From Phreatobacter sp. (lineage in GTDB: Bacteria; Pseudomonadota; Alphaproteobacteria; Rhizobiales; Phreatobacteraceae): 64,000 nucleotides of DNA. Under the pieces are notes generated by a model. It had not been told where the DNA came from, did not search any database, and saw only the letters and a program-made list of their open reading frames with translations. Where the stretch lies: assembly GCF_016793595.1 (NCBI RefSeq), contig NZ_JAEULY010000008.1, positions 1-64,000 of the forward strand. Direction: 5' to 3'. This document shows, piece by piece, positions 9,626 through 19,691 of this stretch. Numbering within the stretch: the first letter of the stretch is position 1; every line of letters starts with the position of its first letter. Position numbers and translations under genes: made by a program.

Positions 9626-10396
9626 GTGAACCGCCGGGCCGCCGCCCTCTGCGCGCTGGCCGTCCTCGCCGCGCCGCGCGTGGTGCGGGCGCAGGTGCCG
9701 ATGCGCGAGAGGCTCACCCGCCTCGTCGCGGCCTATCCGGACCATCTCGCCGGCATCGACGACGATACGCTCATCTGGACGGACGGCACGCGCATGCCGA
9801 CCGGCGCGGACCACCCGGCCCGCCCCTTCGACATCATGCTGAAGGATGCGACGATCGCCGACCAGCTCCGGCAGGACTATTCGTCTGGCCGGCCCGATGG
9901 GCCGCCGCCCCGCGATCACAGCCCCGGCCGGCTGCGCCACACGGCTCTCTTCGTGAAGATGTATGGCGATTGCCGGCGTGCGGCCGCCGCCGGCAGGCAC
10001 AGATTCGTGACCTGGATGCCGCGGACGCGGCCGCAGGACCTGCCGGTGACGGCGGTGAACGATGTCGCCGGCCGGCTGGATCGGGTGATCGGCGGGTTGG
10101 AAGGTCTGCCGGACCGCTTCAGGGCCTATCTCGTTCCGTCAGCCGGGACATTCAATTGCCGGACCGTGGCCGATACCGGCCTCCTCAGCATGCATGCCTT
10201 CGCCGCGGCCATCGACCTCAACGTGCAGCATTCGGACTACTGGCGCTGGGCGCGCTCGCGCGGCGACATCCCCTACCGCAACCGCATCCCCTACGAGATC
10301 GTGGAGGTCTTCGAGGCCGAGAAATTCATCTGGGGCGGCAAATGGTATCACTACGACACCATGCATTTCGAATACCGGCCCGAGCTGTTCGGGTGA
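9626..10396 (+). CDS. M15-family metallopeptidase, exported (VanY/DacB-like)
   Basis: A 256-residue exported protein. A GTG start at 9626 is chosen because it gives a clean signal peptide (NRRAAALCALAVLAAPRVVRA); frames upstream overlap the previous gene. The C-terminal half has the M15 zinc pattern: SMHAFAAAIDLN supplies His and Asp, and WYHYDTMHFEYRPEL supplies the last His. M15 enzymes cleave D-Ala-containing peptidoglycan cross-links or stem peptides in the periplasm. The N-terminal half is less conserved. It is probably co-transcribed with the YARHG gene 13 bases upstream and converges on hslU with a 16-bp gap. Confidence 0.8.
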   Translation: MNRRAAALCALAVLAAPRVVRAQVPMRERLTRLVAAYPDHLAGIDDDTLIWTDGTRMPTGADHPARPFDIMLKDATIADQLRQDYSSGRPDGPPPRDHSPGRLRHTALFVKMYGDCRRAAAAGRHRFVTWMPRTRPQDLPVTAVNDVAGRLDRVIGGLEGLPDRFRAYLVPSAGTFNCRTVADTGLLSMHAFAAAIDLNVQHSDYWRWARSRGDIPYRNRIPYEIVEVFEAEKFIWGGKWYHYDTMHFEYRPELFG

Positions 10397-10412
10397 GGCG
10401 CGGAATACCCCG

Positions 10413-11723
10413 TCAGAGAATGAACCGGCTGAGGTCGGCGTTCTTCGCGAGATCGCCGACGGTCTTCTTCACATAGGCCCCGTCGATGGTGATCGTCTCG
10501 CCGGAACGGTCGGGAGCCGTGAAGGAAATCTCGTCCAGCACCCGCTCGATGATGGTCTGCAGCCGTCGGGCGCCGATGTTCTCGACGGATGCGTTCACGT
10601 CCACGGCGAGGTCGGCGATGGCGTCGATGGCATCGTCGGTGAAGATGAGGTCGACGCCCTCGGTTTTCAGCATCGCGATGGACTGGCGGGTGAGGCTCGC
10701 CTCGGTTTCGGTCAGGATCGAGCGGAAGTCCTCGCGGCTGAGCGCGCTCAGCTCGACGCGGATCGGCAGCCGGCCCTGCAACTCGGGAAGCAGATCCGAG
10801 GGCTTCGCCACGTGGAACGCGCCCGAGGCGATGAACAGGATATGGTCGGACTTTACGGGACCGTGCTTGGTGGCGACCGTCGTGCCCTCGATCAGCGGCA
10901 GCAGGTCGCGCTGCACGCCCTCGCGGGAGACCTCGCCGCCGCGCATTCCCTCGCGGCCGCAGATCTTGTCGATCTCGTCGAGGAAGACGATGCCGTTGTT
11001 CTCGACGATGCGGATCGCCTCCTGGACGAGGTTGTCCTGATCGACCAACTTGTCGGCCTCTTCCTGCACCAGCGGTTCGTAGGCTTCCTTGACCGTGGTG
11101 CGGCGCTGCTTGGTGCGCCCGCCCATCATCTTGCCGAGCATGTCGTTGAGGTTGGCGATGCCGATCTGGCCGCCCGGCATGCCCGGAATGTCCATCATCG
11201 GCATGCCCTGCGGGTTGCCGGCGGCAACCTCGATGTCGATTTCCTTGTCGTCCATCTCGCCGTCGCGCAGCTTCTTGCGGAAGCTCTCGCGGGTCGCGGG
11301 CGAGGCGGTCTTGCCGACGAGCGCGTCGAGCACGCGCTCCTCCGCGCCGAGATGGGCCTTGGCCTGCACTTCCTTGCGCTTGGTCTCGCGCACGAGGCCG
11401 ATGCCGACCTCGACGAGGTCGCGGACGATCTGCTCGACGTCGCGGCCGACATAGCCGACCTCGGTGAACTTGGTCGCCTCCACTTTCAGGAACGGCGCAT
11501 TGGCGAGCTTCGCCAGCCGGCGGGAGATCTCCGTCTTGCCGACGCCGGTCGGGCCGATCATCAGGATGTTCTTCGGCAGCACCTCCTCGCGCAGCGTCTC
11601 GTCGAGCTGCAGGCGCCGCCAGCGGTTGCGCAGCGCGATAGCGACGGCGCGCTTGGCATCCTTCTGGCCGATGATGTGGCGGTCGAGTTCGGAGACGATC
11701 TCGCGGGGAGAGAAGTCGGTCAT
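10413..11723 (-). CDS. hslU: ATP-dependent protease ATPase subunit HslU
   Basis: A 436-residue AAA+ unfoldase that forms the ring cap on HslV and feeds it substrates. Walker A GPTGVGKT is at 57-64, the pore-loop motif GYVGRD follows soon after, Walker B and sensor are in [12 protein letters not shown], and the protein ends ADLSRFIL, the C-terminal tail that docks into HslV. A Gly/Met/Pro-rich insert ([13 protein letters not shown]) marks the I domain. Full family length. It is downstream of hslV but separated from it by a DUF2585 gene on the same strand; the three are probably one transcription unit. Confidence 0.96.
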   Translation of the reverse strand: MTDFSPREIVSELDRHIIGQKDAKRAVAIALRNRWRRLQLDETLREEVLPKNILMIGPTGVGKTEISRRLAKLANAPFLKVEATKFTEVGYVGRDVEQIVRDLVEVGIGLVRETKRKEVQAKAHLGAEERVLDALVGKTASPATRESFRKKLRDGEMDDKEIDIEVAAGNPQGMPMMDIPGMPGGQIGIANLNDMLGKMMGGRTKQRRTTVKEAYEPLVQEEADKLVDQDNLVQEAIRIVENNGIVFLDEIDKICGREGMRGGEVSREGVQRDLLPLIEGTTVATKHGPVKSDHILFIASGAFHVAKPSDLLPELQGRLPIRVELSALSREDFRSILTETEASLTRQSIAMLKTEGVDLIFTDDAIDAIADLAVDVNASVENIGARRLQTIIERVLDEISFTAPDRSGETITIDGAYVKKTVGDLAKNADLSRFIL

Positions 11724-11781
11724 CGTGTCTCTGGCGAAGGGACTTGGCTGAAGGCGAGAGATGGCGATTGCGTGCCCGGGG

Positions 11782-12420
11782 TCAAGAACCCGGTGGCGCG
11801 GCCCCCGCCTGCCACTGCTTTATCGCCTCCACCGGATGGATCAGCATGAGGACATTGAGGGTCATGTTGTCGCGGATGGCGAACAGAAGCCCGACCTCCA
11901 GCACGATCGCCAGTCCCAGCGTCGCCCAGGTCGGCAGGATCGCCGCGACAAGGAAGCCCAAAATCATTGCCAGCGTGTCGCCCATCGAGTTGACGATGCT
12001 GTCGCCGACGTAGTCGAACGAGATGGTCGCGGCCCGATAGCGCTCGATGATGACCGGCGTATTCTCACCGATCTCCCACGCAGCTTCGAGGAACACCGCG
12101 ATCAGCAGCTTCAGCCAGACCGACGAGCGCGGCAGGAACAGCCAGGCGAGGAAGTAGAACAGGAAGCCGTGGACGACATGGGAGAACGTGTACCAGTCGG
12201 TCAGGTGTTGGGAGTTCTGCGAATCCAGAAGCCCGTGCCAGAGCTTCACCGTGCCGCAGGTGCAGATGACGACGCGGCCCATGGCGTAGAGCGCGCCGGC
12301 CTGCACCGCCATCATCAGGATGATGAAGGGAAGGGCCTTGGCGAGAGGCATGTCGAGGATACCGCGCGAGCGCGAGGCGGCAGAACCGGAAACCGGCAGG
12401 AAGGGGCTCGATGACGTCAT
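11782..12420 (-). CDS. DUF2585 (UPF0314) integral membrane protein
   Basis: A 212-residue membrane protein with about five hydrophobic segments. Typical DUF2585 features are visible: [31 protein letters not shown] and [18 protein letters not shown], then [16 protein letters not shown]. The conserved polar residues (Asp, His, Glu, Asn) inside or next to helices suggest an enzyme or transporter fold, but the function is unknown. It lies between hslV and hslU on the same strand, 58 bases before hslU. A link to the HslVU protease is only positional. Confidence 0.85.
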   Translation of the reverse strand: MTSSSPFLPVSGSAASRSRGILDMPLAKALPFIILMMAVQAGALYAMGRVVICTCGTVKLWHGLLDSQNSQHLTDWYTFSHVVHGFLFYFLAWLFLPRSSVWLKLLIAVFLEAAWEIGENTPVIIERYRAATISFDYVGDSIVNSMGDTLAMILGFLVAAILPTWATLGLAIVLEVGLLFAIRDNMTLNVLMLIHPVEAIKQWQAGAAPPGS

Positions 12421-12497
12421 GGCCCGTGACTAGCATCCGAGGGGCTGCAAGTCATGGACCCCCGCTCATGCCTGACGATCACGGATCGCTGGCCGTA

Positions 12498-12524
12498 ACA
12501 TCACGGACTCGAAGCCCGTGATGT
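12498..12524 (-). terminator. Hairpin between hslV and DUF2585
   Basis: A 9-bp perfect stem (12498-12506 with 12516-12524) around a 9-base loop, in the 141-bp gap after the hslV stop. There is no T run on the minus-strand side, so it may be an attenuating or mRNA-protecting hairpin rather than a full terminator. Confidence 0.45.
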
Positions 12525-12561
12525 CGCGCGTCAATGACCTGAACGCACAGGCCGTCATCGG

Positions 12562-13119
12562 TCAGCCGATGCTCTCGATGACGATATTGCCGTTCGTATA
12601 GACGCAGATTTCGCCGGCGATCTGCATGGCCTTGCGCACGATCGCCTCGGCGTCCTTGTCGGTGTCCGCGAGCGCGCGGGCGGCTGCGAGCGCGTAGTTG
12701 CCGCCGGATCCAATGGCGGCAATGCCGTTTTCCGGCTCCAGCACGTCGCCGGTGCCGGTCAGGATCAGCGAGACCTCCTTGTCGGCGACGATCATCATGG
12801 CCTCCAGCCGGCGCAGGTAGCGGTCGGTGCGCCAGTCCTTGGCAAGCTCCACGGCCGCGCGGGTGAGTTGCCCCGGAAACTGCTCGAGCTTGGCCTCCAG
12901 CCGCTCGAACAGCGTGAAGGCGTCGGCGGTGGCGCCGGCAAAGCCGGCGATGACGTCGCCCTTGGCGAGGCGGCGCACCTTGCGCGCATTGGCCTTGATG
13001 ACGGTCTGGCCGAGAGAGACCTGGCCGTCGCCGCCGATCACCACCTTGCCGCCCTTGCGGACCGAGCAGATGGTCGTGGCGTGCCAGCCGGGAAATGCAT
13101 TGTCGTTTGGCGAAGTCAT
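12562..13119 (-). CDS. hslV: ATP-dependent protease peptidase subunit HslV
   Basis: A 185-residue proteasome-like threonine peptidase. The propeptide ends at WHA and the mature enzyme begins [13 protein letters not shown], with the catalytic N-terminal Thr. [23 protein letters not shown] and [14 protein letters not shown] are conserved, as is [15 protein letters not shown] near the end. The start at 13119 has GGAGG upstream and gives normal length; longer upstream frames are not used. First gene of the hslV-DUF2585-hslU group. Confidence 0.96.
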   Translation of the reverse strand: MTSPNDNAFPGWHATTICSVRKGGKVVIGGDGQVSLGQTVIKANARKVRRLAKGDVIAGFAGATADAFTLFERLEAKLEQFPGQLTRAAVELAKDWRTDRYLRRLEAMMIVADKEVSLILTGTGDVLEPENGIAAIGSGGNYALAAARALADTDKDAEAIVRKAMQIAGEICVYTNGNIVIESIG

Positions 13120-13270
13120 GGAACCTCCGGAATGTTCCGTGATGTAGGCCGATCGGCGCGGGACGCAAGCGAGCAGCTCCCGCCGCCTCGACACCGATGC
13201 GCGACCCTGCGAACCTTGACCGCGTCGGCGGCTGCTCACCCCGACAACCCGCCGAGGACGTCGCCCGCCC

Positions 13271-13756
13271 ATGCATCGCAAGGAAGGTCACCGCAAGGAG
13301 CCGCTCTATCGCCGCGTCAACACGACGGCGCGCGGCGTCCATCACAATACCGGCGGCGAGTATCGCTGGTCGCGGACCAGGGACGACCGTTTCGCGCAGG
13401 GCGCCATGTCGCAGGGCAAGCAGCGCGGCCTCGACTACACGCCGCTGTTCCGCTTTCTCCTGTCGCGCGTCGGCCGGGACTGGGACGAGGTCCATAGCGA
13501 GGCGGTCGCGCGTCTCGACAAGGAGGAGCCGATCTTCTGGATGGTGGCGCGCTCGGAGCGGGACAGGAGGCCCTATGTCATCATGGGCGAGAGCAGCTTT
13601 TATTCCGGTCTCTATGTCGACGACGACAACCGCCTCGCCGTCGTCGCGCCCGACCTTCGCAACGAGCACATGAAGCCGGGCTGCTCGTGCTGCACCCACA
13701 CGTTCAACGGCTTGCCCTTCGTGCGCAAGTTCGATCCGGACGACCGCATCATGTAG
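13271..13756 (+). CDS. Uncharacterised protein with C-x-C-C motif
   Basis: A 161-residue protein of unknown function. The first 45 residues are basic with many His/Arg ([25 protein letters not shown]). A more regular alpha/beta part follows ([29 protein letters not shown], then [10 protein letters not shown]), and a C-terminal [18 protein letters not shown] might bind a metal. No signal peptide or membrane segment. The shape-determining Cys and His suggest a real conserved gene, but I do not recognise the family. No good ribosome-binding site is seen, so the start is uncertain. Its 3' end overlaps the convergent YjbR-like gene by eight bases. Confidence 0.6.
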   Translation: MHRKEGHRKEPLYRRVNTTARGVHHNTGGEYRWSRTRDDRFAQGAMSQGKQRGLDYTPLFRFLLSRVGRDWDEVHSEAVARLDKEEPIFWMVARSERDRRPYVIMGESSFYSGLYVDDDNRLAVVAPDLRNEHMKPGCSCCTHTFNGLPFVRKFDPDDRIM

Positions 13757-14090
13757 CCGGCGGATGTGCGGCCAGCAGTTTCGCCGGCGCGGCGCCCCGC
13801 CACGCGGCGTTGAGCAGGGAAGAAACCAGCGGCTTGTCGGCTCCCGCGAGTTCGACGCGCGTCCAGCCCTGCCGTCCCCAGCCGCCGGGAATAGCGGAAA
13901 CGACACCCGGCGCGCTGTCCACGAACATCTCCTGCTCGTCCGGCGTCAGCTTGACGTTCATGTCGCCGGCAGCGCCGAAGGTCGCGAAGATCCGGCCCTT
14001 CGTGACCTTCATCGCCGTTCGGTCGAAGTGCGGCGCGGCTGCCGTCTCGGGAAGGCCGAGAGCGAGCGCAAGGGCTTCATCGCGGGTCAT
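13749..14090 (-). CDS. MmcQ/YjbR-family DNA-binding-type protein
   Basis: A 113-residue MmcQ/YjbR-fold protein. It begins MTRDEALALALGLPETAAAPHFDRTAMKVTKGRIF, with the family pattern of a short helix, a conserved P-E-x(6)-H-F and a K-x-KGR-like strand, then NVKLTPDEQEMFVD and WTRVELAGAD. Family members resemble CyaY in fold and are called DNA-binding, but biochemical data are thin. The 27 codons upstream of ATG 14090 are in frame but unlike the family, so the shorter start is used. It overlaps the preceding convergent gene by eight bases. Confidence 0.8.
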   Translation of the reverse strand: MTRDEALALALGLPETAAAPHFDRTAMKVTKGRIFATFGAAGDMNVKLTPDEQEMFVDSAPGVVSAIPGGWGRQGWTRVELAGADKPLVSSLLNAAWRGAAPAKLLAAHPPAT

Positions 14091-14237
14091 GGCGGGCTCC
14101 CCAAGGCTGACCGCAGCACTCTGGCACGATCCAGGCCGGCCGATGGCAGGATGTGAGCCCGGCAACCACATCCGCCGCTTTGCCTTTCCAAACGCCTGCC
14201 GCCGCTGGTAGAAGACGCGGCATCATCGGAGAGGGTC

Positions 14238-14825
14238 ATGCGCAAGGGCCAGATCACCCGCACCACCCGCGAGACGGACATCACCGTCTCGGTCGACCTC
14301 GACGGCGCCGGCAAGGCCGATGTCGCGACCGGCGTCGGCTTCTTCGACCATATGCTCGACCAGATCGCCCGGCACGGCATGATCGACCTGACCGTCAAGG
14401 CCAAGGGCGACCTGCACATCGACGACCACCACACGGTGGAGGATGTCGGCATCGCGCTGGGACAGGCGGTGCGGCAGGCGCTCGGCGACATGAAGGGCAT
14501 CACCCGCTATGCCGACGTCCACCTGCCGATGGACGAGACCCTGACACGCGTGGCGCTCGACGTGTCCGGCCGGCCCTTCCTCGTCTTTCGGGCGGAGTTT
14601 CCGCGCGACAAGATCGGCACGTTCGACACGGAGCTGGTACGCGAGTTCCTCCAGGCCTTCGCCATGAATTCCGGCATCACGCTGCATGTCGAGACGCTCT
14701 ATGGCGACAATGCCCACCACATCGCCGAGAGCTGCTTCAAAGGCCTCGCGCGCGCGCTGAGGGCGGCTTTCGCCATCGATCCCAGGCGCTCGAACGAGAT
14801 CCCTTCGACCAAGGGCGTGCTCTAG
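14238..14825 (+). CDS. hisB: Imidazoleglycerol-phosphate dehydratase
   Basis: A 195-residue HisB, sixth step of histidine synthesis, converting imidazoleglycerol phosphate to imidazoleacetol phosphate in the cytosol. The metal-binding His clusters are visible: [30 protein letters not shown] and, towards the end, [16 protein letters not shown]. It is the monofunctional form without a phosphatase domain. GGAGAGG precedes the ATG. It heads a compact run (hisB, DUF2628, hisH, hisA, hisF, lysE-like) in which each gene touches or overlaps the next. Confidence 0.96.
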   Translation: MRKGQITRTTRETDITVSVDLDGAGKADVATGVGFFDHMLDQIARHGMIDLTVKAKGDLHIDDHHTVEDVGIALGQAVRQALGDMKGITRYADVHLPMDETLTRVALDVSGRPFLVFRAEFPRDKIGTFDTELVREFLQAFAMNSGITLHVETLYGDNAHHIAESCFKGLARALRAAFAIDPRRSNEIPSTKGVL

Positions 14826-15314
14826 ATGGCCCGGCAGACCAGCTTCACCGTCCATCTCGCCCCGGCAAGACCCGGGCGGGACGCGGACGAAGCCGTCCAG
14901 TTCGTGCCTGACTCCTTTTCGTTCGTCGCTTTCCTGGTGCCTTGGGGCTGGTTCCTGTGGAACCGCATGTGGCTGACCTTCATCGTCTATCTCGTCGTCA
15001 TGGCCGTGGCTTTCGTCGCTCTGACCTATTCCGGCTTCCCGCCGTCGATCCGCATGGCCATCAGTTTCGCGATCAGCTTCCTGATCGGCCTCGAGGCGAC
15101 CAACCTCAGGCGACGCTCCCTGCGCTGGCGCGGCTATCGCGAGGCAGGCGTCGTCGTGGCGGCGAACCGGGAAGCGGCCGAGCGCCGCTGGTTCGTCGAG
15201 CAGGAGGCCGCACCGCGCCCGGCCTATGCGCCGGTGCCGGCCTTTGCCGCGACATCAGCGCATCCCATCGGCCTATTCCCAGAGGCCGAGCCCGGCGCGA
15301 GGGGCATCAGGTGA
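14826..15314 (+). CDS. DUF2628 membrane protein in the his operon
   Basis: A 162-residue inner-membrane protein. A polar N-terminus precedes [24 protein letters not shown], characteristic of DUF2628, then two or three more hydrophobic segments and a positively charged [20 protein letters not shown] region. A proline-rich tail ends the protein. The start codon follows the hisB stop without a gap, and its own stop overlaps the hisH start by four bases (GTGA), so it is translated with the histidine genes. No enzymatic role in histidine synthesis is known. Confidence 0.8.
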   Translation: MARQTSFTVHLAPARPGRDADEAVQFVPDSFSFVAFLVPWGWFLWNRMWLTFIVYLVVMAVAFVALTYSGFPPSIRMAISFAISFLIGLEATNLRRRSLRWRGYREAGVVVAANREAAERRWFVEQEAAPRPAYAPVPAFAATSAHPIGLFPEAEPGARGIR

Positions 15315-15961
15315 GCGTCGCCATCGTCGATTACGGCTCGGGCAACCTCCACTCCGCGCAGAAGGCCTTCGAGCGGATGGCGCGCGAGCGCGGCCTGAAT
15401 GCGCCTGTCCTGGTCACCGCCGATCCTGACCTCGTCCGCAAGGCCGACCGCATCGTGCTGCCGGGCGTCGGAGCCTTTGCCGACTGCAAGCGCGGCCTCG
15501 TCGGCGTGCCCGGCATGGTCGAGGCCATGACGGAGGCGGTGCGCGGTCGTGGCCGCCCCTTTCTCGGCATCTGCGTCGGCATGCAGCTGATGGGCGGGCG
15601 CGGGCTCGAGAAGGAAACCAGCGCCGGCCTCGGCTGGGTGCCGGGCGACATCGACCTGATCCGGCCGACCGGCGCGAACTACAAGATCCCGCATATGGGC
15701 TGGAACACGCTGAACGTGAGGCGCGACCACGCCGTGCTCGCCGGCATTCCGACCGGGCCGGACGGGCTGCACGCCTATTTCGTCCATTCCTACCACCTGA
15801 CCGCGACGGCGAACGATGTGATCCTCGCCGATGCCGATTACGGCACGCTGGTCACGGCCATGATCGCGCGTGACACGATGGTCGGCACGCAGTTCCATCC
15901 CGAGAAGAGCCAGAAGCTCGGCCTGACGCTGATCGGCAATTTCCTGGAGTGGCGGCCGTGA
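15311..15961 (+). CDS. hisH: Imidazole glycerol phosphate synthase, glutaminase subunit
   Basis: A 216-residue class I glutamine amidotransferase that supplies ammonia to His[21 protein letters not shown] opens the protein. The nucleophile is the Cys in [15 protein letters not shown], and the His-Glu partners lie in [14 protein letters not shown]. The GTG start overlaps the DUF2628 stop by four bases, a common coupling arrangement. Normal length. Confidence 0.95.
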   Translation: MSVAIVDYGSGNLHSAQKAFERMARERGLNAPVLVTADPDLVRKADRIVLPGVGAFADCKRGLVGVPGMVEAMTEAVRGRGRPFLGICVGMQLMGGRGLEKETSAGLGWVPGDIDLIRPTGANYKIPHMGWNTLNVRRDHAVLAGIPTGPDGLHAYFVHSYHLTATANDVILADADYGTLVTAMIARDTMVGTQFHPEKSQKLGLTLIGNFLEWRP

Positions 15962-16695
15962 GGCTATTTCCCGCGATTGACCTCAAGGAAGGTCGCTGCG
16001 TCCGCCTTCGCCAAGGCGACATGGCGCAGGCGATCGTCTATGCTGACGATCCCGCCGCGCAGGCCAGGAGCTTCGAGGACCAGGGCTTCGACTATCTCCA
16101 CGTCGTCGATCTCGACGGCGCCTTCGCCGGCAAGCCGGTGAACGCCTCCGCCGTCGAGGCGATCCGTGCCGCGACTTCGTTTCCCGTCCAGCTTGGCGGC
16201 GGCATCCGCGACATGACGACGGTCGAGGGCTGGCTGGCCAAGGGCGTCACCCGCGTCATCATCGGCACGGCGGCGGTGCGCGATCCCGACTTCGTGAAAA
16301 CCGCTGCGCGGACCTTCCCCGGGCAGGTCGCCGTCGGCATCGACGCCCGCGACGGCTGGGTGGCCGTCGAAGGCTGGGCGGAAACCTCAAGCCTTGCGGC
16401 CCACGATCTCGCGCGGCGTTTCGAGGATGCTGGCGTCGCGGCCATCGTCTACACGAACATCGCCCGCGACGGCATGCTCTCCGGCATCGACTGGGACGGC
16501 ACGATCGCGCTGGCCGATGCGGTCGCCATTCCCGTCATCGCCTCCGGCGGGCTGGCCTCGCTGGAAGACGTGCGCGAGCTTCTGAAGCCCCGCGCGGCGA
16601 AGCTCGAAGGCGCGATCACCGGCAAGGCGCTCTATGACGGCCGGCTCGATCCGGCCGAAGCCATGGCGCTGATAAGGGAGGCGAAGGCGGCATGA
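15958..16695 (+). CDS. hisA: Phosphoribosylformimino-AICAR ribotide isomerase
   Basis: A 245-residue (beta/alpha)8-barrel isomerase of histidine synthesis. [16 protein letters not shown] carries the catalytic Asp near the N-terminus, and [16 protein letters not shown] holds the second. QLGGGIRDM and [11 protein letters not shown] are the phosphate-binding loops. The GTG at 15958 is preferred over an in-frame GTG at 15949: it has GGAG eight bases upstream, overlaps the hisH stop by four bases, and gives the usual family start. Confidence 0.94.
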   Translation: MRLFPAIDLKEGRCVRLRQGDMAQAIVYADDPAAQARSFEDQGFDYLHVVDLDGAFAGKPVNASAVEAIRAATSFPVQLGGGIRDMTTVEGWLAKGVTRVIIGTAAVRDPDFVKTAARTFPGQVAVGIDARDGWVAVEGWAETSSLAAHDLARRFEDAGVAAIVYTNIARDGMLSGIDWDGTIALADAVAIPVIASGGLASLEDVRELLKPRAAKLEGAITGKALYDGRLDPAEAMALIREAKAA

Positions 16696-17480
16696 CCTTC
16701 AAGGTGCGCGTCATCCCGTGCCTCGACGTCAAGGACGGCCGTGTCGTCAAGGGCGTGCAGTTCGTCGACCTGATCGATGCCGGCGACCCCGTCGAGGCGG
16801 CCAAGGCCTATGACGCGGCCGGCGCGGACGAACTGACCTTTCTCGACATTACCGCGAGCTCCGACGACCGCCGCACCATGTTCGACGTGGTGAGCCGCAC
16901 GGCCGAGGCCTGTTTCATGCCGCTCACCGTCGGCGGTGGCGTCCGCACCGTCGAGGATATCCGCGCGCTGCTGGTCTCCGGTGCCGACAAGGTCTCGATC
17001 AACACGGCGGCGGTGAACGACCGCGCCTTCGTCGGCCGTGCCGCCGACAAGTTCGGCGACCAGTGCATCGTGGTTGCCATCGACGCCAAGAAGGTCTCTG
17101 GCGAAGGCGAGGCCGATCGCTGGGAGATATTCACCCATGGCGGCCGCAAGCCGACGGGGATCGATGCGGTCGCCTATGCGCGCGAAGTGGTCGCGTTGGG
17201 CGCTGGCGAGATCCTGCTGACCTCCATGGACCGCGACGGCACCAAATCCGGCTTCGATCTGGCCCTGACCCGGGCGGTTTCGGACGCCGTACCGGTGCCG
17301 GTCATCGCGTCGGGCGGCGTCGGCGCCCTCGACCATTTCGTCGATGGCGTGGCCAAGGGCGGCGCGACCGGCGTGCTGGCCGCCTCGGTCTTCCATTTCG
17401 GCACTTTCACCGTGCCGCAGGTGAAGCGTCACATGAAGGCCGCAGGCCTCCCCGTCCGCATGGACGGCATCTCGGCATGA
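16692..17480 (+). CDS. hisF: Imidazole glycerol phosphate synthase, cyclase subunit
   Basis: A 262-residue barrel enzyme that joins HisH to form imidazoleglycerol phosphate and [23 protein letters not shown] has the first catalytic Asp, VAIDAKK the second. [15 protein letters not shown] and [14 protein letters not shown] are the phosphate loops, and [15 protein letters not shown] is typical of the C-terminus. ATGA overlap with hisA upstream and with the LysE-type gene downstream. Confidence 0.96.
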   Translation: MTFKVRVIPCLDVKDGRVVKGVQFVDLIDAGDPVEAAKAYDAAGADELTFLDITASSDDRRTMFDVVSRTAEACFMPLTVGGGVRTVEDIRALLVSGADKVSINTAAVNDRAFVGRAADKFGDQCIVVAIDAKKVSGEGEADRWEIFTHGGRKPTGIDAVAYAREVVALGAGEILLTSMDRDGTKSGFDLALTRAVSDAVPVPVIASGGVGALDHFVDGVAKGGATGVLAASVFHFGTFTVPQVKRHMKAAGLPVRMDGISA

Positions 17481-18100
17481 GCCCGGCGGATACGCTTCTC
17501 GTCCTTGCCGGCCTCTGGCTGATCGCCGTCATCACGCCCGGTCCGAACATGGTGCTGTTCATGGCGGTGGGCCTGTCGTCGCCACCATCCTCCATGTTCG
17601 CGGTCGCCGCCGCCATCGTGCTCGGCACCTGTCTCTGGGGCCTTGCCGGGTTGCTCGGCCTGTTCTGGCTGTTCGAGCTGTTTCCGGCCGCGGCCGTCGC
17701 GGTGAAGGTGGCAGGCGGTGCCTATCTCGCCTGGATGGGCCTCGGCCTCATCCGCCGCAATGTCTCGCCGCCGGCCGAGACCGCCCGCGCCAGCGCGCCG
17801 ATGCTCTCCCCACGCCGCGCCTTCCTGACGGGGATCGCGACCGCCCTCGGCAATCCGAAATCGCTGGTCTTCGTGTCGTCGCTCTTCGCGGTGACCCATC
17901 TCGCCGAACAGCCCATCGGCATCGGTCTTGCGGGCGTCGGCGTCATGGTCGCGATGTCCGCAGCCTACTACGTGCTGCTGGGCCTTGCCCTCAAGACCCT
18001 GCCCTTTGCGCGCCGGCCGGGCCGCCTCAGCCGAGCGCTCGGCATCGGCACGGGCGCGGTCATGATCGCCTATGGCGGCAAGATGGTGTGGGAGCGCTAG
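17477..18100 (+). CDS. LysE-family amino-acid exporter
   Basis: A 207-residue LysE/RhtB-type exporter with about six hydrophobic segments. [14 protein letters not shown] near the N-terminus is the family signature, and [19 protein letters not shown] is the second conserved loop. Family members export amino acids or related metabolites through the inner membrane. The start overlaps the hisF stop (ATGA), so it is expressed with the histidine genes. Whether it exports histidine or an intermediate is not shown by sequence. Confidence 0.85.
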   Translation: MSPADTLLVLAGLWLIAVITPGPNMVLFMAVGLSSPPSSMFAVAAAIVLGTCLWGLAGLLGLFWLFELFPAAAVAVKVAGGAYLAWMGLGLIRRNVSPPAETARASAPMLSPRRAFLTGIATALGNPKSLVFVSSLFAVTHLAEQPIGIGLAGVGVMVAMSAAYYVLLGLALKTLPFARRPGRLSRALGIGTGAVMIAYGGKMVWER

Positions 18101-18111
18101 GCAGCCGGCCG

Positions 18112-18540
18112 ATGGTCTTTGACCTGCAACGCTTCGTCGATGCCCAGCACCCGGTCTATGCGCAGGTCGTGCGGGAACTGTCCGCAGGCCGAAAGCAGAG
18201 CCACTGGATGTGGTTCGTCTTCCCGCAGATGGCGGGCCTCGGCGAGAGTGCCAGGTCGCAATTCTATGCCATCGCCTCGCTCGACGAGGCGCGCGCCTAT
18301 CTCGCTCATACCCTGCTCGGGCCGCGACTCATGGAGTGCACCGCGCTGGTTCTCGATGCGAGGGACAAGACTGCGGAAGCCATTTTCGGCGGCATCGACG
18401 CCCGCAAGCTGCAATCGTCGATGACGCTCTTCGGCAGGGCCGCGCATGAGCCTGGCCCCTGCCGCGCGGTGCTGGAGCGCTTCTACGGCGGTGAGGAAGA
18501 CCGGGCGACGCTCGGTCTTCTCGGCCTCTTGTCGTCCTAA
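18112..18540 (+). CDS. DUF1810 family protein
   Basis: A 142-residue cytosolic protein of the DUF1810 family. FDLQRFVDAQHPVYAQVVRELSAGRKQSHWMWFVFPQMAGLG is almost the complete family signature, and SRSQFYAI-like, LGPRLMECTAL and DARKLQSSMTLF follow. Members are all-helical and of unknown role. ATG 18112 sits 11 bases after the LysE-like stop and matches the family start; an ATG at 18088 is inside the preceding gene. Its stop overlaps that of the convergent adenosine kinase gene. Confidence 0.85.
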   Translation: MVFDLQRFVDAQHPVYAQVVRELSAGRKQSHWMWFVFPQMAGLGESARSQFYAIASLDEARAYLAHTLLGPRLMECTALVLDARDKTAEAIFGGIDARKLQSSMTLFGRAAHEPGPCRAVLERFYGGEEDRATLGLLGLLSS

Positions 18541-19538
18541 AGCGAAAAGCCGTTCTCGGCGGCCAGCGCCTTGAGGTCGGCCTCCGGGCGAGCGCCCATA
18601 TGGCTGATGATCTCGGCGGCGCAGAGCGCGCCGAGCCGCAGCGACATTTCGTGGCCGAGCCCCCGCGCGTAGCCGGCGAGGAAGCCGGCCGCGAAGAGAT
18701 CGCCCGCGCCGGTCGTGTCGACCACGCGCTCCACCGGATAGGCGGGCGCGGTGACGAGGTTCGCGCCCTCGGCCGCCAGCGCGCCGCTCTCGCTGCGCGT
18801 GACGACGGCGAGCCGCACCTCGGCGCGCAGCGCGTCGAGGGCGGTGGCGAAATCGGCGGTCTGGTAGAGCGATTTCAGCTCGCTTTCGTTGGCGAAGACG
18901 ATGTCGACCACCTTGTCGCGCATCAGACCGAGGAATTCGTCGCGATAGCGGTCGACGCAGAACGAATCCGACAGCGTCAGCGCGACGCTGCGGCCGGCGC
19001 CGTGGGCGATGGTCGCCGCCTTGAGGAATGCCTGCTTCGCGGCCGGCGGATCCCACAGATAGCCTTCGAGATAGGTCACGCCGGCATTGGCGATGGTTTC
19101 AGCGTCCACGTCCTCGGGCGCGAGGTTCTGCGCCGCGCCGAGATAGGTGTTCATGGTGCGCTCGCCATCGGGCGTCACCAGGATGAACGAGCGCGCGGTG
19201 GCGGGGCCGTCGGTCGCCAGTGCGGTCGGGAAGTGGACGCCGGCCGCCCTGATGCCGTGGCCGAACGAGGCGCCGAGCTGGTCGTCCTTCACCTTGCCGA
19301 GGAAAGCGCCCTTCAGGCCGAGCATGCCGCAGCCGACAATGGTGTTTGCAGCCGATCCACCGGACATTTCGATGGTCTGCGACATGGCCGCATAGATCGC
19401 CTCGGCGCGCGGCTCGTCGATCAGCATCATCGCGCCCTTGGGCACATCGAGCTTCGCCAGCACGTCGTCTTCGGTGCGCGCGAGAACATCAACAATGGCG
19501 TTGCCGATGCCGGCGACGTCGTAGCGGGGTTGGGACAT
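18537..19538 (-). CDS. PfkB-family adenosine kinase
   Basis: A 333-residue PfkB/ribokinase-fold sugar kinase of the adenosine kinase branch. DVAGIGNAIVDVLA begins the fold, SGGSAANTIVGCGMLG binds the sugar and VDTTGAGDLFAAGFLAG carries the catalytic Asp and anion hole. NESELKSLYQ is typical of the bacterial adenosine kinase-like group. It would phosphorylate adenosine or a related nucleoside with ATP. Convergent with DUF1810 (stop codons overlap), divergent from gnd across 153 bases. Confidence 0.85.
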   Translation of the reverse strand: MSQPRYDVAGIGNAIVDVLARTEDDVLAKLDVPKGAMMLIDEPRAEAIYAAMSQTIEMSGGSAANTIVGCGMLGLKGAFLGKVKDDQLGASFGHGIRAAGVHFPTALATDGPATARSFILVTPDGERTMNTYLGAAQNLAPEDVDAETIANAGVTYLEGYLWDPPAAKQAFLKAATIAHGAGRSVALTLSDSFCVDRYRDEFLGLMRDKVVDIVFANESELKSLYQTADFATALDALRAEVRLAVVTRSESGALAAEGANLVTAPAYPVERVVDTTGAGDLFAAGFLAGYARGLGHEMSLRLGALCAAEIISHMGARPEADLKALAAENGFSL

Positions 19539-19691
19539 GAAGGGGCGGCTCCGTATGGCTTTGCGCGCCGTCTACACGCTGGAGCCGCATCCGGCAACGC
19601 CCGGAGGCGCGCGCATTTCGATTCCAAGTGATTGACTTCCCTGCCAAGTTCGGATGGTTCGACACGAAGAAGAACGATCGGGAGGCGGTGC

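Noticed and set aside
12479..13906. Long minus-strand frame over hslV and the next gene
   Set aside because: Out of frame with hslV, Arg/Ala-rich and without motifs; a shadow.
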